DNA of 36,985 nt from Clostridia bacterium (GTDB lineage Bacteria > Bacillota > Clostridia > Christensenellales > Aristaeellaceae), in NCBI GenBank assembly GCA_024404245.1, contig JAKSQH010000015.1, positions 1 to 36,985 of the forward strand, written 5' to 3'. Positions 1-7,614 of the stretch are shown in pieces (the stretch's first letter is position 1; the number at the start of each line of letters is the position of its first letter). The notes under the pieces were generated by a model. That model searched no databases. It saw only the letters and a list, made by a program, of their open reading frames with translations, and had not been told where the DNA came from. The position numbers and the translations under genes were made by a program.

Positions 1-17
1 AAAACCAAGATATTGGC

Positions 18-45
18 GGCCGAACGGCAGAATGCCTGTTCGGCC
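18..45. repeat. Perfect stem-loop near left edge
   Basis: An 8-bp perfect stem (18-25 pairs with 38-45) encloses a second 4-bp stem (26-29 with 33-36). A short outer match, 6-10 with 46-50, may extend it. It lies downstream of the transposase gene in that gene's reading direction and could be a terminator or part of the element end. There is no clear T-run. Confidence 0.5.
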
Positions 46-60
46 TCTTGACCATTACGT

Positions 61-144
61 TACCAGAAATCAGACAGGCATGTCAAGGGCGCCCGGCGAG
101 CCGGGCGTTCATTTTACCCTTGATATGACTGGCTGTTTCTGGTA
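61..144. repeat. 84-nt imperfect hairpin abutting the transposase stop codon
   Basis: The outer arms 61-69 and 136-144 are perfectly complementary. Inner arms 81-89 and 118-126 pair with one G-U-type mismatch, and a GC-rich core (90-97 with 100-107) closes the tip. It ends one base before the transposase stop codon. It could be a terminator or protective structure of the insertion sequence. The role is inferred; the pairing is read directly. Confidence 0.55.
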
Positions 145-1389
145 TTAGTCGGGCAATCGACCTTCGTACATAATGGACAACTCACCATAAATCCTACCCC
201 AGTTGTGGATGGGCATCGTCCACTTTTTCGTTGCTTCAAAAGTGGATAGATACAATGCTTTCAACAGGGCTGTATCACTCGGAAACACGCTGCGTTGCCG
301 GTTCAGCTTGCGATACGTGGAGTTCAGGCTCTCAATGGCATTGGTAGTGTAGATGACTGTCCGGACATCTTTCGAGAATTTAAAGATTGGACTGACAGCA
401 TCCCAGTTATCATACCAGCGCTTCATGGCCCGAGGATATTTTTCTTCCCATTTTTCCGTGACCTCATCCAGTGCTTCCCGCCCTTCCTGTTCGGATGGAG
501 CGTTATAGATCTTCTTCAGATCTGTTGCAAAGGCTTTGCGGTCTTTGTCAGCAACATATTTCAAAGTGTTACGGACCTGGTGAACAATACAACGCTGGTA
601 TTCTGTGTTCGGGAATGCCGCTGTAATGGCCTCTTTGATTCCGGTCAGACCGTCTGCACAGAGAATCAGAATATCTTTCACACCACGGTTCTTGAGTTCA
701 TTCAGCACGGAAAGCCAGTACTTGGCGCTTTCATTTTCACCGATCTGGATCGTAAGGACTTCTTTCATTCCGTCGCAATTGATTCCCAGAATAACATAGG
801 CTGCCAACTTGCAGATAATTCCGTTATCACGCACAGAATAGTGAATGGCATCAATGAAAATGACCGGGTAAATCTCATTCAATGGCCGTTTCTGCCATTC
901 CTCGATCTGCGGGAGGAGCTTGTCTGTCACATCGGAAATAAAGCCTTCTGAAGCCTCGAATCCATAGATGTCCATGAGCGTATCGGAAATCTGCCGGGTT
1001 GTCATTCCTTTGGCGTACATGGATATAATCTTCTGGTCGATCTCAGAGATGTCTTTCTGCCGCTTTTTGACGACTTTAGGTTCGAATGTGGACTTGCGAT
1101 CCTGCGGCACCTCAATTTCCATATCCCCATAGCTGGTGGTTATATGCTTGCTCTTGTAGCCATTCCGTGAATCGTCATTGTCTGAACGCTCGGACTTTTC
1201 ATATCCAAGATGATCATCCATCTCTGCTTCCATCATTTCCTTGATGGTCCCGCCGAGAAGATCTTTCAAGGCTTCCTGAATGTCTGCTGCTGACTGTATG
1301 TCATATTCCTGCAGCAGGCCTTGAATAATGTTCCTTTTCCCTTCGGTCATAGGTCCGGGCTTGTAGTACTCTTTCTTTTTGTTCGCCAT
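145..1389 (-). CDS. IS256-family (Mutator-type) transposase
   Basis: DDE transposase of the IS256/Mutator superfamily, which catalyses cut or copy transposition of its own insertion sequence. The 414 residues match the usual family length, so the gene looks intact. The acidic triad is visible: D180 in the FIDAIHYSV block, D246 in the LILCADGLTGI block and E353 in the TTNAIESLN block. The C-H pair C267/H270 between the second D and the E is also typical. The start is an ATG followed by a lysine-rich N-terminus, and a GGAGG-like site lies just upstream (plus-strand cctcc at about 1398-1402). It sits next to a ruined relaxase gene, so the insertion may have taken part in disrupting that mobile element. 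The far end of the element is not in the window. Confidence 0.95.
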   Translation of the reverse strand: MANKKKEYYKPGPMTEGKRNIIQGLLQEYDIQSAADIQEALKDLLGGTIKEMMEAEMDDHLGYEKSERSDNDDSRNGYKSKHITTSYGDMEIEVPQDRKSTFEPKVVKKRQKDISEIDQKIISMYAKGMTTRQISDTLMDIYGFEASEGFISDVTDKLLPQIEEWQKRPLNEIYPVIFIDAIHYSVRDNGIICKLAAYVILGINCDGMKEVLTIQIGENESAKYWLSVLNELKNRGVKDILILCADGLTGIKEAITAAFPNTEYQRCIVHQVRNTLKYVADKDRKAFATDLKKIYNAPSEQEGREALDEVTEKWEEKYPRAMKRWYDNWDAVSPIFKFSKDVRTVIYTTNAIESLNSTYRKLNRQRSVFPSDTALLKALYLSTFEATKKWTMPIHNWGRIYGELSIMYEGRLPD

Positions 1390-1440
1390 AAATACGGCCT
1401 CCTTGATAATTTTTATCTTTTCATAGAAGGCCGCTCTCGT

Positions 1441-1474
1441 TTAGCTATTTACAGACTTTTTTTCACAAGCTCCA
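1441..1474. mobile_element. Candidate right terminal inverted repeat of the IS256-type element
   Basis: The stretch beginning ctatttacagact and ending ttcacaagctcc resembles the ends of clostridial IS256-family elements, which often read as T-rich 'tttaca...ttcac' on this side. No matching inverted copy is visible between 1 and 144, so the left end must lie outside the window. The exact tip and any target duplication cannot be fixed. Confidence 0.3.
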
Positions 1475-1555
1475 AATGGTATCCAATGTCTACTTAATAC
1501 ACCACAATTTTCTGTTGTTTTTGTGTTTTTTCTTATGTAAAGATTGAACTTTATA

Positions 1556-2087
1556 TTAGAATACCTTGCTGCGCAGATCGTAATATTCACTGTTGATTTT
1601 CTTGACAGCAGCGGCGTAGGAGGCAGCATCGTGAATGTCATAATCCTTCATAAGATTTTGTACTCCGACTGCATCCTTCAGGCGATTGTCCTTCTGATTA
1701 TCCGGTTTATGTGCATCCAGAAGACGCATGACAAATCGATACGCGAGATCAGGTTCCGGTTCAGCCATTCCGTGCTCTATGGCATATTCGCTCGCTTTCT
1801 TCTCTGCCATTGCCCAGGATTTCTCTTGCCAGCTGATTGTTCCGTTTTGGTTCGTTCCACTCGACACTGTTCCATAGTGTGGCACGGTCATAGAACTCAC
1901 GAGGTGCCTGGGACGGCAACGTGATCTGCGAATAAACGATATGCTACTTTCTTGTATAATCGTGTGTTCTGCCATCCCACGTGCATTCAATGCGGGTACC
2001 GCTTCGGTAAGCGGCAGCGGCTACCGCGGAACGGCCTTTTTGACGTGATGTGATCTGTACCGGGGCATGAAAAAATTCCAAATTCAA
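1556..2087 (-). pseudogene. MobA/MobL-family relaxase, decayed remnant
   Basis: N-terminal fragment of a plasmid-mobilisation relaxase, the family that nicks oriT and starts conjugative transfer. The diagnostic start reads FFHAPVQITSRQKGRSAVAA and continues through AYRSG to THDYTRK. An in-frame TAG at 1944-1946 follows RK, yet the same frame continues past it with HIVYSQITLPSQAPREFYD and RATLWNSVEWNE, clear family sequence. Near 1810-1830 coding sense moves to another frame that ends with HDAASYAAAVKKINSEYYD and stops at 1556. This suggests a nonsense mutation plus a frameshift or internal deletion, and loss of the rest of the C-terminus. The likely original start is a TTG at 2087 or 2081, the latter about 7 nt after AGAAGG. 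The transposase lies just downstream. It is surely non-functional. Confidence 0.85.
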
Positions 2088-2111
2088 ACCTTCTTTCTGA
2101 TGAATGTCATA

Positions 2112-2140
2112 TTGATTTCCATGTGCAATAATGGTATAAT
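2112..2140 (+). promoter_or_regulatory. Sigma-A promoter of the toxin-antitoxin operon
   Basis: TTGATT (2112-2117), 17-nt spacer, TATAAT (2135-2140), a perfect -10. It stands 45 nt upstream of the antitoxin start codon. Confidence 0.75.
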
Positions 2141-2166
2141 GCACATGTAGTTGATTGCATTGCAAT
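2121..2166. promoter_or_regulatory. Candidate autoregulatory operators of the toxin-antitoxin operon
   Basis: Two perfect inverted repeats. The first has arms atgtgca (2121-2127) and tgcacat (2140-2146), bracketing the -10 box. The second is attgca-t-tgcaat (2154-2166), downstream of the likely transcription start. RelB/DinJ-type antitoxins are known to repress their own promoters by binding such palindromes; assignment here is inference from position. Confidence 0.55.
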
Positions 2167-2184
2167 TTGTTTGGAGGCGATCTC

Positions 2185-2460
2185 ATGAGCGAAACTACGA
2201 ATTTTACCTGCCGCATGGATACGAAGATCAAAAATCAATGCGAGGAAATGTATGCCGAACTGGGGGTAAATCTCTCTACCGCCGTGAATGTTTTCATGCG
2301 TGAATCACTTCGTGTCGGAGGATTTCCATTCGATGTACGTCTGAAGCAGCCGAATAAGACGACGATTGCAGCTATGCTGGAAGCGGAAAAAGCTGCAACT
2401 GACCCCGCATATAAGCACTATGATGATGTGGAGCAATTGCTGAAGGAGCTTAAAGAATGA
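2185..2460 (+). CDS. RelB/DinJ-family antitoxin
   Basis: Antitoxin of a type II toxin-antitoxin pair. It neutralises the RNase encoded next to it and, as known for the family, represses the operon through its N-terminal ribbon-helix-helix fold. The 91-residue product shows the family pattern: an N-terminal beta strand (TNFTCRMD), the helix KIKNQCEEMYAELGVNLSTA followed by VNVFMRESL, then a loop with a GGFPFDV motif and an acidic C-terminus that would wrap the toxin. I chose the ATG at 2185 because GGAGG stands 6-7 nt before it; a TTG at 2155 would add ten residues without a ribosome site. Its stop overlaps the toxin start by 4 nt (ATGA), the usual coupling. Confidence 0.9.
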   Translation: MSETTNFTCRMDTKIKNQCEEMYAELGVNLSTAVNVFMRESLRVGGFPFDVRLKQPNKTTIAAMLEAEKAATDPAYKHYDDVEQLLKELKE

Positions 2461-2738
2461 AGCGGCAGATCGTTGTTACCAATCAATTCCGCAAAGACTA
2501 TAAGCAGGCGATGAAACGCGGCTTGAAGATTGACTTGCTCGATGACGTGATCCGAATGCTTTCCGAAGGGAAAGCATTACCGGAGAAGAATCATGATCAT
2601 CCGCTAACCGGTAATTGGGTCGGGCATCGTGAATGCCATATTCAACCGGATTGGCTGCTGATCTATCGGATTGAAAACGAAGTTCTGATATTGACCCTGT
2701 CAAGAACAGGAACCCATGCTGACTTGTTTGGCAAATGA
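2457..2738 (+). CDS. YafQ-family toxin (RelE superfamily mRNA interferase)
   Basis: Toxin partner of the antitoxin just upstream. YafQ proteins are ribosome-dependent endoribonucleases that cut mRNA and stop translation. The 93 residues match the family length. Residues corresponding to the E. coli YafQ active site are present: H48 (in DHPL), H61, D65 and W66 (in CHIQPDW), and H87 with F91 in the terminal THADLF motif. The C-terminal strand order is complete, so the toxin looks intact. Start ATG overlaps the antitoxin stop by 4 nt, and a strong terminator follows at once. The pair lies beside a ruined plasmid relaxase, suggesting it arrived with, and may once have stabilised, a mobile element. 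Confidence 0.92.
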   Translation: MKRQIVVTNQFRKDYKQAMKRGLKIDLLDDVIRMLSEGKALPEKNHDHPLTGNWVGHRECHIQPDWLLIYRIENEVLILTLSRTGTHADLFGK

Positions 2739-2760
2739 CCGGCTCTATGCCGGTTTTTTT
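2738..2760 (+). terminator. Rho-independent terminator after the toxin gene
   Basis: Six-bp stem ACCGGC (2738-2743) with GCCGGT (2749-2754), a 5-nt loop and a run of seven T. It overlaps the toxin stop codon by one base. Confidence 0.85.
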
Positions 2761-2931
2761 CGTATCCCGGGGTATGGGGCTTGTCCCATCGCGGTGAAGC
2801 CGCAACGGGTACCGCAGGTCGCACAGACATACAAAGTATGTATTCTAACTACTGGGACTTTGCGATTTTCTCTGAAAATGTGAAGGATGGTCTGTTTACG
2901 GATAAAAAATATGAAAATCAAGGAAAATATG
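2761..2931. other. Non-coding gap, nothing recognised
   Basis: Between the toxin terminator and the operon promoter. The left half is GC-richer and the right half AT-rich. Short palindromes such as acatac/gtatgt near 2828-2840 are present. No gene or RNA was recognised. Confidence 0.4.
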
Positions 2932-2960
2932 TTGACGAACACTGTTAACTTTGCTAATAT
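2932..2960 (+). promoter_or_regulatory. Sigma-A promoter of the glycan-utilisation operon
   Basis: TTGACG (2932-2937), 17-nt spacer, TAATAT (2955-2960): near-consensus and well spaced. It lies about 150 nt before the first gene, leaving an AT-rich leader. No other equally good promoter was seen up to 19.6 kb on this strand. Confidence 0.75.
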
Positions 2961-2966
2961 TAGCAA
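2951..2966. promoter_or_regulatory. 16-bp perfect palindrome on the -10 box (candidate operator)
   Basis: TTGCTAATATTAGCAA is its own reverse complement and fully contains the -10 hexamer of the operon promoter. A repressor bound here would block RNA polymerase. It lacks the central CG of typical LacI operators, so the binding protein is open; the LacI-type regulator at 19710 is the nearest candidate. Confidence 0.55.
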
Positions 2967-3111
2967 GAAGTTAAGTAACAATAAACTAAACACAATAAAT
3001 TAATTTAAGAACAAATCAAAAAAGTTAACAACAAGCGGTAACGTAGATGTATGGCAACAGAGGAAGGACCGGGTACAGTAACGCGGAACGGAAAAGCCGG
3101 AGGAATGAAGC

Positions 3112-4569
3112 ATGAGAAAGCACACCGTTATGGCAACAGTTATTTTGCTGATATGTCTGCTTGGCATTCAGGCGTTGGGGGAGGATGTAATGTGCTTTGA
3201 GGCGGAATACGGATATTTGGGCGGAAAGACCGGTACGGGAAGTGAAAACGGCATCACTTTCGTGACCGGTTTCGCGGCTGATGATGACAGCGTTGAAATC
3301 CCCGTAACGGTTAATGAAAGCGGTTTTTATGATATTGTTTTCAATCTGCGCAGCCAGGACGGCGGCTACAAGGAAAACTATGTACTGGCGGACGGTGAAA
3401 ATGTCGGCACAGTGAAAGCGGAAGGAAAGCAATGGCAGAAACAGCGTGTTGAATATGTTTACCTCACTGCCGGTGAACACCGCGTTACCGTAAAGAAATT
3501 CTGGGGATGGATTCAGATTGATTCCTTACAGATGATTCCCTCCGCGCCTCTTCCGGATGACCTGTATGACATTGAGCCGGTACTGATCAACCCGGACGCT
3601 TCGGAGGAAGCAAGATCCCTGATGGCCTATCTGTGCGGTATTTACGGGAAAGCCGTTCTTTCGGGCCAGTATTGTGATGAGGGGATGTACGGCGCGGAGA
3701 ACGCCACAATCTGGCGGGCGACAGGCGGTAAATATCCGGCGATGCTCGGGCTGGACCTGATTGAATACAGCCCGAGCCGCGTGGCGCACGGCGCGAAAGG
3801 AAAGACGGTGGATCTCGCGCTGGATTACTGGAATCAGGGCGGAATCGTGACCTTCTGCTGGCACTGGAACGCGCCTGAAAAGTACATCACGGGTCCGTGG
3901 TATTCGGCTTTCTATACGGATTCATGCAATCTGGATCTCGCGTCCGTAATGGACGGAAGGGACCCGGAAGGTTATGACCTGCTGATGAAGGATATTGACG
4001 CGATTGCCGCTCAGCTGCTGCGGTTGAAGGAAGCGGGTGTGCCGGTACTCTGGCGTCCGCTGCATGAGGCGTCCGGAGGATGGTTCTGGTGGGGCGCCGC
4101 CGGAAATGAAGCATATCTGAAGCTGTATCGCCTTCTGTACGACCGCCTGACCGATGAGTACGGACTGAACAACCTGATCTGGGTCTGGAACGGACAGGAC
4201 GCCGCGTGGTACCCGGGCGATGAGTATGTCGATATCATCGGCGAGGACATTTATCCGGGAGAACGGGTATACACTTCGCAGGCCGCGCGCTTTATTCAGG
4301 CAATGAGATACACGGACGCGAAAAAACTGATTACGCTGAGTGAAAACGGGTGCCTGCCTGATCCGGAGCTGCTGTTCCGTGACGGGATTATCTGGAGCTA
4401 CACCGGAACCTGGGGCGGCGAGTTCGTGATGAAGAACAAAACATACAACATACTGAGTGAACAGTATACAGATGAGCAGATGCTCCGGAAATTCTACACA
4501 AGCGAAAAGGTTATCACCAGAGACGAACTGCCCGATCTGAAGAACGGCTTCGGTCTGAACAATCAATAA
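3112..4569 (+). CDS. Secreted GH26 glycoside hydrolase (beta-mannanase-like) with N-terminal CBM-like domain
   Basis: Predicted extracellular endo-acting enzyme that cuts beta-1,4-mannan or a related glycan. Residues 1-24 form a signal peptide ending at QALGED. Residues about 26-145 look like a CBM6/35-type beta-sandwich (FEAEYGYLGG start, GFYDIVFNLRS, GEHRVTVKKFWGWIQID). The rest is a GH26 barrel. The acid/base is E319 in WRPLHEASGGWFWW and the nucleophile is E411 in TLSENG, both in the clan GH-A arrangement. Further aromatic motifs, CWHWNAP and WVWNGQD, are typical. No anchor, dockerin or sortase signal is seen. GGAGG stands before the ATG. It is the first gene of a long operon of transport genes, which suggests that its products are imported. 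Some GH26 members act on beta-1,3-xylan or mixed-linkage glucan, so the substrate is inferred. Confidence 0.92.
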   Translation: MRKHTVMATVILLICLLGIQALGEDVMCFEAEYGYLGGKTGTGSENGITFVTGFAADDDSVEIPVTVNESGFYDIVFNLRSQDGGYKENYVLADGENVGTVKAEGKQWQKQRVEYVYLTAGEHRVTVKKFWGWIQIDSLQMIPSAPLPDDLYDIEPVLINPDASEEARSLMAYLCGIYGKAVLSGQYCDEGMYGAENATIWRATGGKYPAMLGLDLIEYSPSRVAHGAKGKTVDLALDYWNQGGIVTFCWHWNAPEKYITGPWYSAFYTDSCNLDLASVMDGRDPEGYDLLMKDIDAIAAQLLRLKEAGVPVLWRPLHEASGGWFWWGAAGNEAYLKLYRLLYDRLTDEYGLNNLIWVWNGQDAAWYPGDEYVDIIGEDIYPGERVYTSQAARFIQAMRYTDAKKLITLSENGCLPDPELLFRDGIIWSYTGTWGGEFVMKNKTYNILSEQYTDEQMLRKFYTSEKVITRDELPDLKNGFGLNNQ

Positions 4570-4592
4570 AAACGAAAACAGGTGGCAGGATC

Positions 4593-7500
4593 ATGAGCAG
4601 GAGTATATGTCGAATCCGTTTCGCGCTGGCGCTGATTGCAATGTGCGTGCTGGTATCATGCACGGGTTTTGCCGTGTCCGGAATGAATTATACGGATTAT
4701 GTGAACCTGGCCGGCATCTACGCGGTGGACGAAACGATTCCGGAATACGCGGATTACCTGGCAGGCACAGAAGCGGTCCGCCCCGACAAGCGGATTACGG
4801 TGGACGCGGCGAAGCCTGACAGGTATGAGGAAAACGGCGGGACAGCGGAACCGGTTGTACTTGACAACTGGGACGGGATGACCGGCGCGGCGCTGCTGAC
4901 CGGAGAAACCGGTCTTGCCGAATATACTTTTGCCGTTGAAGAAACCGGACTGTATGAACTGAATCTGGTCTATTATCCGTACGGCGGAAAAGCGTCCGAC
5001 ATTCAGCGCGCCTTTTTCCTGGACGGCCGGCTTCCGTACCGTGAACTGGCCATGATTGAGCTGAGCCGGATCTGGCGGAACGGAAACGCGGACACGCGGG
5101 AACTGATCACTGATGAAAACGGCATACCGGTAAGAAAATGGAAAAAGGACAATCAGGGAAACGACATGAAACCTGTGGCGGAGGAAACGCCCGCGTGGAT
5201 CAGCGAAACGGTTACGGATTCCAACGGGTATATCATGGCGCCTCTTTCCGTGATGCTTGAGGCAGGTGAACATACGCTGACGGTGCTGTCCCTCCGTGAA
5301 CCGGTGCTGCTGAAGGAAATCATTTTTGCCAATACGGACGGTATTCATACCTACGCGGAACGGGCGGAAGAATGGAAAGCCTCCGGGATCGCGGATACAA
5401 GCGGGATTTCCGTACGGGTGGAAGGAGAAAACGCGGCGCGTACCTCCTCCCAGATGCTGTATCCGGTGCAGGATCAGTCATCACCGTCTGTTTATCCGTC
5501 CAGCTCACGGTATCTGCTGAACAACACCATCGGCGGCAACAGCTGGCGACACGCCGGTCAGTGGATCGAATGGGAATTCGAGGTGCCGGAGAACGGCCTT
5601 TACTGCCTTTCCGTATACGGACAGCAGAACTTTGTGCGCGGAATTGATGTCAGCCGGAAAATCACGGTGGACGGACAGGTGCCGTTTGCCGAATGGGAGG
5701 CCGAACGCTTTCCGTATTCGCAAAGCTGGCAGATGAAGACCCCCGGGAATGAGGACGGCGCGTACCGGTTTCCGCTGACCGCCGGGAAGCATGTGCTGCG
5801 GATGGAAGTGGTCCTCGGGGATATGGCGGAAATTATCGGTAACGTGCAGGATTGTGTGGAGGACCTGAACCATATTTACCGTGAAGTGCTGTATCTGATC
5901 GGTGTTTCACCGGACCAGTACCGGGATTATCAGATTGAAAGAAACCTGCCGGGCCTTAAGGCGGAACTGGAGGAAGTGGACGAAAAACTCTGCCGGTCCA
6001 TTGATACGCTGCAGCAGGTGGTTGGAAACAATTCAGATAAACTGACTGTTCTGCGTACAATGCACGATCAGCTGCGTGAACTGATTGCCGATCAGGAGCG
6101 CTTTACCGAAGTGATATCTTCCTACAAGGTCAATGTCCGCGCGTGCGGTAACTGGATCACGCAGGTACTGACGCAGCCTCTGCAGATCGACCGGCTGTAT
6201 ATTCATTCGGCCGATGTGAAACCGGAAGCGGGCAACAGCGGATGGTTCAGCCGCGCGCTTTTCGAGATGAAGCGGCTCGGGAACTCCTTTATCATTGACT
6301 ACAACCGTGTGGGCAATGTGGCGGGCAGGGATTCCGATCCGGATGCCCCGGTACTGACGCTCTGGATCGGCACAGGCCGGGATCAGGCCAATGTGATCAA
6401 AAATCTGATTGATGAACGCTTTACTCCGGAGAGCGGAATCAATGTTAATGTGCAGCTGGTGGATATGAACACGCTTCTGCGCGCGACTCTGTCCGGCGAG
6501 GGACCGGATGTGGCGATTCAGGTCGCGAACACCAACGGTATTGCCGGCGCCGTGCTGAATACGGGCAATGATACGCCGGTCAATTACGGCTTGCGGAACG
6601 CGATTCTTGACCTGAAACAGTTTGACGATTTCGACGAGGTGGCGGAACGCTTCGCGGACAGCGCGCTTGTGCCGTTTTCCTTTAACGGCGCCTGCTACGC
6701 GCTGCCGGATACCATGACTTTTCCGATGATGTTCTACCGGAAGGATATACTGGCGGAAACCGGTATGGAACTGCCAAAGACATGGGATGACGTCAAGGTG
6801 GCCATGTCAGTGCTGGCTAAGAATCAGATGGAATTCGGAATGCTTCCGGGTGAACAGATCTTCGCGATGCTTCTGTTTCAGGCGGGCGGACAATACTACA
6901 CGGAAAACGGCGACGCTTCGGCGCTTGACAGCGAAACAGCCATCAATGTATTCCGCCGCTACTGCGAATACTATACCGACTATAAGCTGGACGCCGGAAC
7001 CAGTGTTGAAGAACGGTTCAGGACAGGCGAGTGCCCGATCATTATCAGTGACTATACGACCTATAACAACCTGCAGGTGTCCGCTCCGGATATCGAAGGG
7101 CTGTGGGGTTTTACCAACGTCCCCGGTACCGTGAATGAAGACGGCACTGTGTCCATTACCACCGGATCCTCCGGACTGGCGGATATCATTATGGCACAGA
7201 CACAGTATCCGGAAGAATGCTGGACGTTCCTGAAATGGTGGACGGACGCGTCAACGCAGACGCTGTACGGCCGTGAAATGGAGTCGCTGATGGGCGAGTC
7301 CGCCCGGGTCCCCACGGCGAACCTTGAAGCGCTCGGGAATCTTTCGTGGCCGGCTGCCGATTACGCGGTTCTGATGAAACAGCTGAAAGCGGTACGCGGA
7401 ATTCCTCAGGTTCCCGGCGGATATTACACGTGGCGGAATGTGAACAACGCGTTCTACACGGTTACAACACCCGCGGCATCACGCGTGGACGGAAAAACGG

Positions 7501-7613
7501 ATACGACGCCGCGTGAGGAACTGATGGACAAAATCTATTACATCAACGCGGAAATCGATTATAAGCGCACGGAATTCGGACTGCCGCTGAGAAACGCGGG
7601 AGAGGAGGAGTGA
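4593..7613 (+). CDS. Chimeric lipoprotein: two glycan-binding-like domains fused to an ABC solute-binding domain
   Basis: Surface-bound receptor of a carbohydrate ABC importer with unusual added domains. The N-terminus has a lipoprotein-like signal with LVSC at Cys23. Residues about 85-245 and 272-420 look like two beta-sandwich carbohydrate-binding modules; both carry the pattern 'GLYxLxVxY... FLDGR/VDGQ.P... AGxHxLxxxV'. A largely helical linker of about 150 residues follows. From residue 585 (VLTLWIGTGRDQ) to the end is a family 1 extracellular solute-binding domain with FTPESGINVNVQLVD, SGEGPDVAI, MMFYRKDILAETGM and the late YTWRNVNNAFY block. Ordinary solute-binding proteins have about 430 residues, so this 1006-residue product is more than twice the norm. 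It follows the GH26 gene by 23 nt and precedes its permeases by 1 nt. No frameshift is seen. Confidence 0.85.
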   Translation: MSRSICRIRFALALIAMCVLVSCTGFAVSGMNYTDYVNLAGIYAVDETIPEYADYLAGTEAVRPDKRITVDAAKPDRYEENGGTAEPVVLDNWDGMTGAALLTGETGLAEYTFAVEETGLYELNLVYYPYGGKASDIQRAFFLDGRLPYRELAMIELSRIWRNGNADTRELITDENGIPVRKWKKDNQGNDMKPVAEETPAWISETVTDSNGYIMAPLSVMLEAGEHTLTVLSLREPVLLKEIIFANTDGIHTYAERAEEWKASGIADTSGISVRVEGENAARTSSQMLYPVQDQSSPSVYPSSSRYLLNNTIGGNSWRHAGQWIEWEFEVPENGLYCLSVYGQQNFVRGIDVSRKITVDGQVPFAEWEAERFPYSQSWQMKTPGNEDGAYRFPLTAGKHVLRMEVVLGDMAEIIGNVQDCVEDLNHIYREVLYLIGVSPDQYRDYQIERNLPGLKAELEEVDEKLCRSIDTLQQVVGNNSDKLTVLRTMHDQLRELIADQERFTEVISSYKVNVRACGNWITQVLTQPLQIDRLYIHSADVKPEAGNSGWFSRALFEMKRLGNSFIIDYNRVGNVAGRDSDPDAPVLTLWIGTGRDQANVIKNLIDERFTPESGINVNVQLVDMNTLLRATLSGEGPDVAIQVANTNGIAGAVLNTGNDTPVNYGLRNAILDLKQFDDFDEVAERFADSALVPFSFNGACYALPDTMTFPMMFYRKDILAETGMELPKTWDDVKVAMSVLAKNQMEFGMLPGEQIFAMLLFQAGGQYYTENGDASALDSETAINVFRRYCEYYTDYKLDAGTSVEERFRTGECPIIISDYTTYNNLQVSAPDIEGLWGFTNVPGTVNEDGTVSITTGSSGLADIIMAQTQYPEECWTFLKWWTDASTQTLYGREMESLMGESARVPTANLEALGNLSWPAADYAVLMKQLKAVRGIPQVPGGYYTWRNVNNAFYTVTTPAASRVDGKTDTTPREELMDKIYYINAEIDYKRTEFGLPLRNAGEEE

Positions 7614-7614
7614 C

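Noticed and set aside
2761-2931. Riboswitch or small RNA between the toxin terminator and the operon promoter
   Set aside because: No conserved riboswitch core or convincing long structure was seen; only short palindromes.
3112-4569. Reading the first enzyme as a cellulase of another family
   Set aside because: The spacing and context of the two catalytic Glu motifs (PLHEASGGWFWW and TLSENG) fit GH26.
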